From: Fodinibius saliphilus
GTDB lineage: Bacteria > Bacteroidota > Rhodothermia > Balneolales > Balneolaceae
Assembly (NCBI RefSeq): GCF_005869845.1
Contig: NZ_VAWF01000001.1
Coordinates: 558,001-622,000 of the forward strand
Length of the DNA: 64,000 bases
Direction: 5' to 3'
Part shown: piece by piece, positions 8,667 through 16,394 of the stretch
Numbering within the stretch: position 1 is the stretch's first letter
Layout: the number at the start of each line of letters is the position of its first letter
The notes under the pieces: generated by a model
Databases searched by the model: none
Told to the model about the DNA's origin: nothing
The model's input: the letters and a program-made list of their open reading frames with translations, nothing else
Program-made: the position numbers and the translations under genes

Positions 8667-9182
8667 ATGAAACAATTAACGTTATTAGTATCCCTTTTTA
8701 CAACAATATTAGTCTTAAACTCTTCCTCATTGGTAGCACAAATACAACAAGGCGGTAACAGGCTAATTCGTGTTGCAGAAATTGGACAACTTGCAGACTC
8801 TATTAATGTATGGGGTGATGTTGGTAGCTCAGGACGATTCATAGTTCCGGAAGATACTAAACTGCCGGAGTTGATCTCATATAGTTTTGGATATAATGTA
8901 CTGCGTGGGAATCAGAATAATATCGATTGGGCTAAAACCCAGATTGAAGTAAAAGTATCTCGATATAATGCAGACAGAAGGTTTGTAGAAGTGGCTTATT
9001 TTCGATATCGATACCATGACCCGGAACCTAAAGAGATGTTTGAATTTGATTTACAGAACAATGACATCGTAAGTTTACAGGTAAGACGAAAACCGTCTTT
9101 TACAGATTATGTGGATGTAGTGGCGCCGGTAGTAAGCGTTATTGCTACATCAATTTTGTTGATTGAGAACCTGCGAAACTGA
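8667..9182 (+). CDS. Small exported SLBB-like protein (orphan Wza-related)
   Basis: The 171-residue product has a signal peptide (about 1-25, ending SLVAQIQ). Residues about 38-75 read DSINVWGDVGSSGRFIVPEDTKLPELISYSFG, here split from a pattern like 'V.G.V..PG.......T.L..L', the hallmark of SLBB domains in polysaccharide-export proteins. The N-terminal poly_export domain of full-length Wza (over 350 residues) is absent. A hydrophobic segment near the C-terminus (about 148-165) could be a membrane anchor. It sits right after the Wzc-like kinase, where a Wza partner is normally found, so a role in the export channel is a reasonable inference. It is not a visible truncation: it has its own start and signal peptide. 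Confidence 0.65.
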   Translation: MKQLTLLVSLFTTILVLNSSSLVAQIQQGGNRLIRVAEIGQLADSINVWGDVGSSGRFIVPEDTKLPELISYSFGYNVLRGNQNNIDWAKTQIEVKVSRYNADRRFVEVAYFRYRYHDPEPKEMFEFDLQNNDIVSLQVRRKPSFTDYVDVVAPVVSVIATSILLIENLRN

Positions 9183-9304
9183 TCATCATTTCTGGGCGTA
9201 TTTTTCAGGCTGGTTGGTAGTTTAAAGGATTCATTGAGAAGACTTGGATATATATTCCAGTAGCAAAAACTTACTAAATAGCAGAGGCTAGAGAGGGGGT
9301 TAAT

Positions 9305-10285
9305 ATGAATAAAAGCAAGGTAAAAGGGATTATTTGGGCCGTTAGGTCAAAGCCGAGATTATACCCTACGAAGAAATCTGTGGCTAACCATTTGATGCCT
9401 GTCTATGATAAACCGCTGATTTATTACCCGTTATCGGTACTGATGCTGGCTGGAATTCAAGATATTTTGATTATAACATCACCGGCAGATAGCCCTGATT
9501 TTAAAAATATGCTTGGAGACGGTTCGGTTTTTGGTGTTAATATCAGTTATGAATTGCAAAGAAGTTGTGATGACATAGTAGATGCGTTAGTGATAGCAGA
9601 AGGATTTATTGGTGATGATAAAATAGTTTTAATTAGGGGAGATGACATTTTTTATGATCACAATATGCGTTCAATGCTGCGTAGAGCTGTGAGTACAATT
9701 GGTGGTGCAACATTATTTGGTCATAGAATGAAGAATTTTGGTCGGTTTGGTATGTCAGAGGACAAATATCATGACGAAGTAATATGTATTGAAGAAGATT
9801 CCAAGAATTCTTTAAATAACAAAAAAATGGCAGTAACAGGACCGTATTTTTATGATGACCGAGTGATCGATTATGCAAAGCAGGTAAGCGCATGCAGTCG
9901 TTCAGATTCTAAATTATCGGTAATAAATAAGATCTATTTAAAACAGAATAAAATTACCGCTGAGTTTTTTAGTCCTGAATACACATGGCTGAGTGTAGAA
10001 ACACTGAAAGAAAAACGTGATGCTTCGAGTTTTTTGAAATCAATTGAACGAAAAAATAGGGCTAAAGTATTTTGTCCAGAAGAGATTGCTTGGCGAAACA
10101 ATTGGATAGATGATGATCAGGTGATGGGGTTGGCCTGTGATTTAAAAAACAATTCATATGGTGAATACCTTTATTCTTTATTGAGCAAAAAAAATGATCA
10201 AAGAATCAGTACTAATATGCAATCAGATACATTGTTATTTTCTAATACAGAGAGTGGCTATACAATTTCAAGAGGTGAAATATAG
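9305..10285 (+). CDS. RmlA-like nucleotidyltransferase homolog, probably catalytically inactive
   Basis: The 326-residue protein aligns by eye along the full length of glucose-1-phosphate thymidylyltransferase (RmlA): LMPVYDKPLIYYPLS, LMLAGIQDILII, LGDGSVFGVNISYELQ, AVTGPYFYDDRV, VFCPEEIAWRNNWI and SYGEYLYSLL. The active-site motifs, however, are changed. The nucleotide-binding GGSGTRLYP is VRSKPRLYP (residues 13-21). The Lys before LLPVYDKP is Asn28. EEKP is EEDS (about 163), and WLDTGT is WLSVET (about 226). Only the Asp of GDN (now GDD, about 112) and the Arg of GTR remain. The frame is intact and a strong AGAGAGGGGG site precedes the ATG, so this is a pseudoenzyme rather than a decayed gene. 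It may sense a sugar nucleotide or regulate a partner; that is inference. Confidence 0.75.
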   Translation: MNKSKVKGIIWAVRSKPRLYPTKKSVANHLMPVYDKPLIYYPLSVLMLAGIQDILIITSPADSPDFKNMLGDGSVFGVNISYELQRSCDDIVDALVIAEGFIGDDKIVLIRGDDIFYDHNMRSMLRRAVSTIGGATLFGHRMKNFGRFGMSEDKYHDEVICIEEDSKNSLNNKKMAVTGPYFYDDRVIDYAKQVSACSRSDSKLSVINKIYLKQNKITAEFFSPEYTWLSVETLKEKRDASSFLKSIERKNRAKVFCPEEIAWRNNWIDDDQVMGLACDLKNNSYGEYLYSLLSKKNDQRISTNMQSDTLLFSNTESGYTISRGEI

Positions 10286-10296
10286 ATTAATATGTG

Positions 10297-10323
10297 AATT
10301 TTTACTCGGTTCGAGTAAAAATT
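10297..10323 (+). terminator. 12-bp hairpin after the RmlA-like gene (terminator or operator)
   Basis: The arms AATTTTTACTCG and CGAGTAAAAATT pair perfectly around a GTT loop, 11 bases after the stop codon. The U-rich part lies in the stem rather than after it, so it is not a textbook intrinsic terminator. It shares the CGAGTAAA word with the palindrome at 4026 and lies about 110-135 bp upstream of the sigma-54-type promoter at 10431, so an activator site is also possible. Confidence 0.45.
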
Positions 10324-10430
10324 ACCTGTTGATTATTTCCCGTCTCGATTAACAAAACACATGTTGTGAGATAATCTCTTTTTATGACTAATAACCGTCT
10401 GTTATAGCTTATTGCAGGTTCTGAATGTAG

Positions 10431-10446
10431 TGGCACGTTTTTTGAA
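10431..10446 (+). promoter_or_regulatory. Possible sigma-54-type promoter (good -24, weak -12)
   Basis: TGGCACG at 10431-10437 matches the -24 consensus exactly, and TTTTTTGAA follows with the G 10 bases after GG. The -12 element is TTGA rather than TTGC, so this is weaker than the other three. Transcription would start near 10457, before the ATG at 10501. Confidence 0.45.
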
Positions 10447-10500
10447 ATAGTATTGATGTGAGTGAATAAAGTTAAAACAATAGAGAGAATAAAAAGTGTT

Positions 10501-11586
10501 ATGAAAATTTTAGTAACAGGGGCAGCAGGTTTCATTGGTTTTCACTTGACTAGAAAGTTAGCACAAATGAATTACCAAATTGTAGGTCTGGATTGTATTA
10601 ATGATTATTATTCAACCAAACTAAAGTATCGGCGTTTAGAACTATTGGGAATTCACATGGATACCATTAGTGAAGAGGTATTAATTGAAAGCTCTACACA
10701 TAAAAATATAAGCTTTATAAAAGCGGACCTTAAGAATAGATCCGTTATAAATGATTTGTTTGATGACCAGAAGTTTGATATTGTTATTAATCTTGCAGCC
10801 CAGGCGGGTGTGCGCCATAGTCTAATAAATCCTCATTGTTATATAGATAGCAATATAACTGGCTTCTTAAATATCCTAGAAGCAGCAAGGTTTCACTCTA
10901 TTGAACATTTGATATATGCTTCTTCAAGTTCAGTCTATGGGGCAAATACTGATATGCCTTTTACAACGAATGATAATGTGGATCACCCTATGAGCCTTTA
11001 TGCTGCAAGTAAGAAGACTAATGAATTGATGGCTCATACCTACTCAAATTTATTTGATATACCCACGACAGGGTTACGCTTCTTTACGGTCTATGGCCCA
11101 TGGGGGCGGCCAGATATGGCTCTTTTCCTTTTTACAAAAGCCATTCTAAATGGGGAGCCTATCAAAGTTTTTAATTATGGCAAAATGGAACGTGACTTTA
11201 CGTACGTCGGGGATATTGTAGAAGCAATCCACCGGCTGATTCCGAAAGCGCCTTCTGGTAATGCAGATTGGTCTGGAGATAACCCTGATCCGGGAAGTAG
11301 CTTTGCTCCATATCAGCTGTTTAATATTGGTAACAGTAATCCTGTAAAACTAATGGATTTCATTAGTGAATTAGAACATCAGCTTGGGATTAAGGCAGAG
11401 AAAGATTTTCTGCCAATGCAACCGGGTGATGTGCCTAAAACTTGGGCTGATGTAGATGATTTATATAATTATATAGATTTTCAGCCCCAAGTGCGGGTAA
11501 AAGAGGGAATTCACAAATTTGTGGAGTGGTATACTGATTACTATCTAAGAGAAAAACAGAGCCTCTCAGCATTAGTTAGTAAATAA
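10501..11586 (+). CDS. UDP-glucuronate 4-epimerase family protein (extended SDR)
   Basis: From the ATG at 10501 the protein has 361 residues and opens directly with the NAD-binding MKILVTGAAGFIGFHL (GxxGxxG). The family marks AAQAGVRHSL, SSSSVYG and the catalytic YAASK follow, then LRFFTVYGPWGRPDMALF, which is characteristic of the UDP-glucuronate 4-epimerase branch. It would interconvert UDP-glucuronate and UDP-galacturonate, giving acidic sugars for surface polysaccharide. An in-frame GTG at 10462 would add 13 residues, but it lies beside the predicted transcript start and is unlikely. It converges on nuoH with a 44-bp gap. Confidence 0.9.
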   Translation: MKILVTGAAGFIGFHLTRKLAQMNYQIVGLDCINDYYSTKLKYRRLELLGIHMDTISEEVLIESSTHKNISFIKADLKNRSVINDLFDDQKFDIVINLAAQAGVRHSLINPHCYIDSNITGFLNILEAARFHSIEHLIYASSSSVYGANTDMPFTTNDNVDHPMSLYAASKKTNELMAHTYSNLFDIPTTGLRFFTVYGPWGRPDMALFLFTKAILNGEPIKVFNYGKMERDFTYVGDIVEAIHRLIPKAPSGNADWSGDNPDPGSSFAPYQLFNIGNSNPVKLMDFISELEHQLGIKAEKDFLPMQPGDVPKTWADVDDLYNYIDFQPQVRVKEGIHKFVEWYTDYYLREKQSLSALVSK

Positions 11587-11630
11587 TTTTACTTACCAGC
11601 AATGCATGTATTTAATATAGCCCTCTTTTA

Positions 11631-12653
11631 TTACCATCCCAGGTAGTGTTGCCAGAAAAAGATGATGACTGCAAGCCCCAGAAAGTTAAAAATACTGATG
11701 GGAAGCATGCGTTTCCATCCCAATTTCATAACTTGGTTATATTTGAATCGTGGAATTGTCCAGCGTACCCAGATGTATATGAAGCCCCAAATAAGGGTCT
11801 TTACAGTAAATACCGAGACGTCTAAAATCATTTTTCCTACTGAACCGGCTTCGGGTAACAGCCACTCATAATATCCAGCAAAGGGGAGGTGATATCCGCC
11901 AAAAAAGAAGGTGGTAATGAGCATACTCCCGATCATCACATGCATATATTCAGCAAGGAAGAACATCCCGAATTTCATACCACTATACTCTGTGTGGAAT
12001 CCACCAACAAGTTCTTGTTCAGCCTCTACAAGATCGAAAGGAGTACGGTTGGCTTCTGCAAATGCAGCTACAATAAAAATAACAGCTCCAATAGGGTTGC
12101 GAAATATATTCCACCAAATCTCTTGAGATTCTACAACATCGATCATGCTAAGAGATCCTGCAAAAAGAATACAGGAAGCAACAGCCATCCCCATGGGAAG
12201 TTCATAACTAATCATTTGGGCAGCAGCACGCAACCCTCCTAGAAGGGAATATTTACTATTTGAAGCCCACCCGCCGAGTGTAACTCCGTAGACACTAAGT
12301 GAGTTGACAGCTAGCAAATAGAGAACTGCTGCATTGATATCAGTAGCATAAAGACCATCTCCAAAAGGGATTACAGCGACCGTCATCAGGGCTGTAACCA
12401 CCGGTATCATTGGAGCAATGGCATGTACTGTCTTAAATCCTTTAGCAGGAGTTACATCTTCTTTGAGAAGAAGTTTTACTACGTCAGCAATGGGCTGAAG
12501 TAATCCAGCAGGACCGACACGATTGGGACCGTGGCGATTTTGGATAAAAGCAGAAACACGGCGTTCTGCATATACAGCAATTGCTGCCGAGTTAAGTAGC
12601 ATAAAAAGTGCTACTCCTAATACAATATATGATGTAGTTGTTACAGGCTCCAT
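11631..12653 (-). CDS. nuoH: NADH-quinone oxidoreductase subunit H
   Basis: The 340-residue integral membrane subunit links the quinone chamber of complex I to its membrane arm. It has about eight hydrophobic segments and the conserved AERRVSAFIQNRHGPNRVGPAGLLQPIADVVKLLLKED region near residues 29-70 (read in parts: ERRVSAFIQ, RHGPNRVG, QPIADVVKLL), plus EAEQELVGGFHTEYSGMKF in the fifth-loop quinone region. Length is typical. It is the last gene of this nuo block, 13 bp after nuoG; the next gene on the map (the epimerase) is convergent, so nuoI-N are not here. Confidence 0.96.
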   Translation of the reverse strand: MEPVTTTSYIVLGVALFMLLNSAAIAVYAERRVSAFIQNRHGPNRVGPAGLLQPIADVVKLLLKEDVTPAKGFKTVHAIAPMIPVVTALMTVAVIPFGDGLYATDINAAVLYLLAVNSLSVYGVTLGGWASNSKYSLLGGLRAAAQMISYELPMGMAVASCILFAGSLSMIDVVESQEIWWNIFRNPIGAVIFIVAAFAEANRTPFDLVEAEQELVGGFHTEYSGMKFGMFFLAEYMHVMIGSMLITTFFFGGYHLPFAGYYEWLLPEAGSVGKMILDVSVFTVKTLIWGFIYIWVRWTIPRFKYNQVMKLGWKRMLPISIFNFLGLAVIIFFWQHYLGW

Positions 12654-12666
12654 TGAAATAATATAT

Positions 12667-14403
12667 TTACGCTTGTTTTACTTCTTCTTGTTTAATGGGG
12701 AGCTGAACGCCATTTTCTTCGTCCATCCGCTCATATGAGATGTCACTGAGAATTTCGAATTGTTCTCTGATATCATCAAAAACATCACGAGAATGTTTGT
12801 AGCTGAAGTCAAGATTGATTCGTTCTGCAAGTTTATTCAAAAATTGCCAGAGAGGTAAACAGTCAACTTTGTTGTCTTCGCTAACCCAGTTATCAAAGTT
12901 CGTTCCAAATCGATCGAGGCGTCCTTCTGACATCTCGAGGTTGAGGCGACGATTCGTATATTTTGTCTCTTTGGCAGGGTAGGAGCGTTGAATGCGTCCA
13001 TCTACGTTCACATAACTGGCAGCATGTTCGGCAACACAAGTTATTGGAATTACTAAGTCAGAAGCTTGGGTAGTCTCTGTTTGATTGGTCGTCAAACAGA
13101 TGGTATATGAATCATTAAGATCTGTTGCCGAAAGAATTTCTCTGCCGACCAGATCATCAGAAAGAATAACAACAACCTTGGCACCAGAAATAGCAGATTG
13201 CAAGCTATTGCTGTCAACTTCATCAAGATTTAAAGCCCGACAACCATTTGTATTGGGGGCTTGGTCATCGGTAATTAAAAAGTCGTCACCGGCACCGGGT
13301 ATGATATGAGGTATAAACTTAGCATTGGAAGAACCCAGAAGGTTGAAAAACTTATTAAAAGCAAAGTTCTCTTCAACCGAAGCATGGGGACTACCAATCA
13401 CCAAGATATCTTCTGCATTATTTGCTTCCAGAACTTCTGCAAATGTTTCAATAGCATTATTCCAAGAAGTATTAGACTGGTTATTTCCATCTAGTTTAAT
13501 TGAGGGACGATCAACACGGTTTTCATTAAACCGCTTATATGCCTCGCGCCCTGCATCTGGCATCCAATAATCGTTCACTTCTTCATTCTCGCGGGGGGTA
13601 ATACGTAATACTTCATTATCGCGAGTCCAAAGATCAATGTTACATCCTTTTCCGTTTGTGACATCGATACTGGGTGTTTGGTTCATTTCCCAAACGCGTG
13701 CTTTAAAACGAAAATCGGTAGAAGTGAGTGCGCCAACAGGGCAGATGTCTACCGTATTCATAGAATAGGGATCATCAAACTCTTCGCCTGCAGCTGTTTG
13801 GGGATAGTTATCATCACCACGCTGAACAATCGTAAGCTGATTGGTTCCACTAATTTCTTCAGTAAATCGCACGCAACGGGTACAGTTAATACACCGTTCG
13901 GCATCCAGTGTAACGCGTGGGCCAAGCTCCACTCGTTTTGGTTTGTGAACCTTCTTAACTTCAAATCGACTGCCTTCAGGTCCATATTTATAAGTTTGTA
14001 TCTGTAATGGACATTCGCCGGCTTGATCACAAATAGGGCAGTCAAGCGGGTGATTAACAAGTATAAACTCCAAATTATCTTTTTGAGCACGGGCTACTTC
14101 CTCAGAAGTTTCCTGAGTATGAACCACCATACCATCTTGCAGAGGAGTTGAGCATGAAGTCTGTGGATTAGGAAACCATCGGATTTTACGTTCCCCGTTT
14201 TCATCCTTTTCAAACTCTCCTGTTTCACGATCTTTAACAGGTGTCCCCACTTTTACCATGCATTGGCGGCAGTTAGCCGGTATGGACATGGCTGGGTGGT
14301 AACAAAAGAAAGGCACTTCCAATCCCTGATCCAGAATAAACTGGAGCAACATTGGCTTTCCTTCAAATTCGTAACGTTTACCGTCTATAAATACTTCAGG
14401 CAT
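12667..14403 (-). CDS. nuoG: NADH-quinone oxidoreductase subunit G (short form)
   Basis: The 578-residue protein carries iron-sulfur clusters of the peripheral arm. The N-terminal 2Fe-2S domain has FCYHPAMSIPANCRQC and TSCSTPL. Then come HPLDCPICDQAGECPLQ (His-Cys3 cluster) and CINCTRC...DICPVGAL (4Fe-4S), and a molybdopterin-oxidoreductase-like domain opening with the Fe4S4 strand FKARVWEMNQTPSIDV. It is much shorter than E. coli NuoG (about 900 residues), so the C-terminal molybdopterin-like domain is reduced, as in other short NuoG proteins. It lies between nuoF (79-bp gap) and nuoH (13-bp gap). Confidence 0.94.
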   Translation of the reverse strand: MPEVFIDGKRYEFEGKPMLLQFILDQGLEVPFFCYHPAMSIPANCRQCMVKVGTPVKDRETGEFEKDENGERKIRWFPNPQTSCSTPLQDGMVVHTQETSEEVARAQKDNLEFILVNHPLDCPICDQAGECPLQIQTYKYGPEGSRFEVKKVHKPKRVELGPRVTLDAERCINCTRCVRFTEEISGTNQLTIVQRGDDNYPQTAAGEEFDDPYSMNTVDICPVGALTSTDFRFKARVWEMNQTPSIDVTNGKGCNIDLWTRDNEVLRITPRENEEVNDYWMPDAGREAYKRFNENRVDRPSIKLDGNNQSNTSWNNAIETFAEVLEANNAEDILVIGSPHASVEENFAFNKFFNLLGSSNAKFIPHIIPGAGDDFLITDDQAPNTNGCRALNLDEVDSNSLQSAISGAKVVVILSDDLVGREILSATDLNDSYTICLTTNQTETTQASDLVIPITCVAEHAASYVNVDGRIQRSYPAKETKYTNRRLNLEMSEGRLDRFGTNFDNWVSEDNKVDCLPLWQFLNKLAERINLDFSYKHSRDVFDDIREQFEILSDISYERMDEENGVQLPIKQEEVKQA

Positions 14404-14482
14404 CGATTTATCTATTTATTTTTTGACGCTTTTGCAAGCGACTGTAATATCAAAATTTCAATATCCAATATATAACAAAAAG

Positions 14483-15772
14483 TTACGCTACAGCGTGACT
14501 AGATTTCTTACATCGTGCTTCAAATTCATCTCTAAATCGGTTGATAGTATGACGAACAGGCCATACAGCGGCATCAGCAAGAGCACATATCGTGCGGCCT
14601 TCCATCTGGTTGCCTACGTCAAGTAAGAGGTCAAGATCTTTCATTTCTCCATTACCGTTTTTGATCTTAAGCAGCACTTTTTCAAGCCAGCCTGTACCTT
14701 CACGGCATGGGGTACACTGTCCACAAGATTCGTGGTGATAGAAGTGAGCAATTCTCCACAACACATCGACCATATCGGTATCTTCATCCATAACAACCAT
14801 GCCAGCTGTACCCATCATAGAACCAGCCTCTTTTAAAGAGTCTGAATTCATGGTTACTCCTTCAAGCTGATCAGCTCGGAGTACAGGTGTCGAAGATCCA
14901 CCGGGGATAAGTGCCTTAAGCTCTTTTCCGCCTCTGATACCACCGGCAACATCATTAATAAGTTCTAAAACTGGTACACCAGTTGGATATTCATAAACGC
15001 CAGGCTGATTTACATGCCCCGATATGCCATAGAGTACCGGACCGGGATGTTCCTCAGCACCAACATCACTATACCAATCCGCACCGTTATTAATGACTAA
15101 AGGAACATTTGCCAGTGTTTCAATATTATTGATAGTAGTAGGGCGTCCCCATAAACCTTTTTGAGCAGGGAAGGGGGGTTTAACTCGCGGATAACCCCGC
15201 TTGCCTTCTAGGGATTCGAGCATAGAAGTTTCTTCACCACAGATATATGCGCCTGCGCCATAGGTTATTTCCAAATCAATGGAGATGTCTGTACCTAAAA
15301 TATTTTCACCCAGATATCCTTGTTCATAGGCATCGTCTACTGCATCCTGTAGTTGTTCTACCCAAGAGATATATTCGCCACGGATATAAACATAAATCGT
15401 GTCTATAGTCATGGCATATGCTGCAATTAAGGCCCCTTCAATAAAAAGGTGAGGATTGAATTCAAATATTTTACGATCTTTGAATGTCCCGGGTTCAGAT
15501 TCATCTCCATTACATGCAAGATACCGTGGGCCGCCATCGGGATCGGGCATGAAACTCCATTTTAGCCCTGCATTAAATCCGGCACCACCGCGACCGCGAA
15601 TGTTCGCCTGTTTTACTTCATTGACGACATTGTCTCGAGACCATTCTTGTTGGTCATTTAAAATCTTTTTTAGAGCGTTATATCCACCATTTTCCTCATA
15701 AACCTCAATCTTTTGCAGATTGGGAATGTCAGGAATAAGTTGTGGTTCGAATGATTTCCAGTCTTGAGCCAT
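14483..15772 (-). CDS. nuoF: NADH-quinone oxidoreductase subunit F
   Basis: The 429-residue subunit oxidises NADH and holds FMN and cluster N3. The NADH/FMN region shows RGRGGAGFNAGLKWSF and CNGDESEPGTFKDR. YGAGAYICGEETSML follows, and the 4Fe-4S site is SCGQCTPCREGTGWL with the fourth Cys in TICALADAAVWP. Length is typical. Its ATG overlaps the last base of nuoE, so the two are translationally coupled. Confidence 0.97.
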   Translation of the reverse strand: MAQDWKSFEPQLIPDIPNLQKIEVYEENGGYNALKKILNDQQEWSRDNVVNEVKQANIRGRGGAGFNAGLKWSFMPDPDGGPRYLACNGDESEPGTFKDRKIFEFNPHLFIEGALIAAYAMTIDTIYVYIRGEYISWVEQLQDAVDDAYEQGYLGENILGTDISIDLEITYGAGAYICGEETSMLESLEGKRGYPRVKPPFPAQKGLWGRPTTINNIETLANVPLVINNGADWYSDVGAEEHPGPVLYGISGHVNQPGVYEYPTGVPVLELINDVAGGIRGGKELKALIPGGSSTPVLRADQLEGVTMNSDSLKEAGSMMGTAGMVVMDEDTDMVDVLWRIAHFYHHESCGQCTPCREGTGWLEKVLLKIKNGNGEMKDLDLLLDVGNQMEGRTICALADAAVWPVRHTINRFRDEFEARCKKSSHAVA

Positions 15773-16323
15773 TATTCTGAAGCAGCTTGGTTTCGTTTTT
15801 CTAATTCCGGCATCGCCATAGATTCAAACTCGGGTATGTTACCATTTTTTAGGTTTTCTATAAGGGAATCAACCTTTTCTTTGGTAAGATTATTAACATA
15901 AACCCCATTTGTAACTTGAAGCATGGGCGCATATCCACAGGCACCCAAGCATTCAACCGATTGAATACTGAACATTCCATCGTCGGTCGTTTCCCCGGCT
16001 TTAATACCCAGTTTGTCTTCTAGATGATGTAATATATCATAGCCGCCGCATAGCTGACAGCTAAGGCAGGTGCAAACATCGAGAACAAACTTACCTTTTT
16101 CTTCTTTATAATACTGTGTATAAAAGCTTGCCACACCATGCACATGTGATTTTGGGACATCCAATGTATCGGCAACCAGGTTTTGAACCTCAGGTTCCAC
16201 ATGACCATATTTACGTTGCGCTACCCATAATACCTGCAAGGTAGCCGCTTTAGCCGTAGGAAACTTGGCCTTAAGTTGTTCTATTTCTTTAAGTTCTTCT
16301 TCTGTAAATGACAGTTCAGCCAT
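15772..16323 (-). CDS. nuoE: NADH-quinone oxidoreductase subunit E
   Basis: This 183-residue thioredoxin-like 2Fe-2S protein (cluster N1a) partners NuoF. The four cysteine ligands are visible in VCTCLSCQLCGG and VECLGACGYAPM. An N-terminal helical part, about 75 residues, contains the usual QVLWVAQRKYGHVEPEVQ (split as QVLWVAQ and YGHVEPEV) and the GVASFYTQY motif. It lies 71 bp after nuoD and overlaps nuoF by one base. Confidence 0.96.
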   Translation of the reverse strand: MAELSFTEEELKEIEQLKAKFPTAKAATLQVLWVAQRKYGHVEPEVQNLVADTLDVPKSHVHGVASFYTQYYKEEKGKFVLDVCTCLSCQLCGGYDILHHLEDKLGIKAGETTDDGMFSIQSVECLGACGYAPMLQVTNGVYVNNLTKEKVDSLIENLKNGNIPEFESMAMPELEKRNQAASE

Positions 16324-16394
16324 TAATCTATCTTATTCTTAAGTTTTTAATTAGGCCTCTACCTAAACCGTGACCTATCTTGCTATAGCAATTT

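Noticed and set aside
9252-9270. TTGGATATATATTCCAG as a sigma-54 promoter for the RmlA-like gene
   Set aside because: The GG is followed 10 bases later by CA, not GC/GT, and the -24 element lacks CA after GG.
9305-10285. Pseudogene interpretation of the RmlA-like gene
   Set aside because: The frame is complete with no stop or frameshift, length is near normal and structural motifs are well kept; only catalytic positions are changed.
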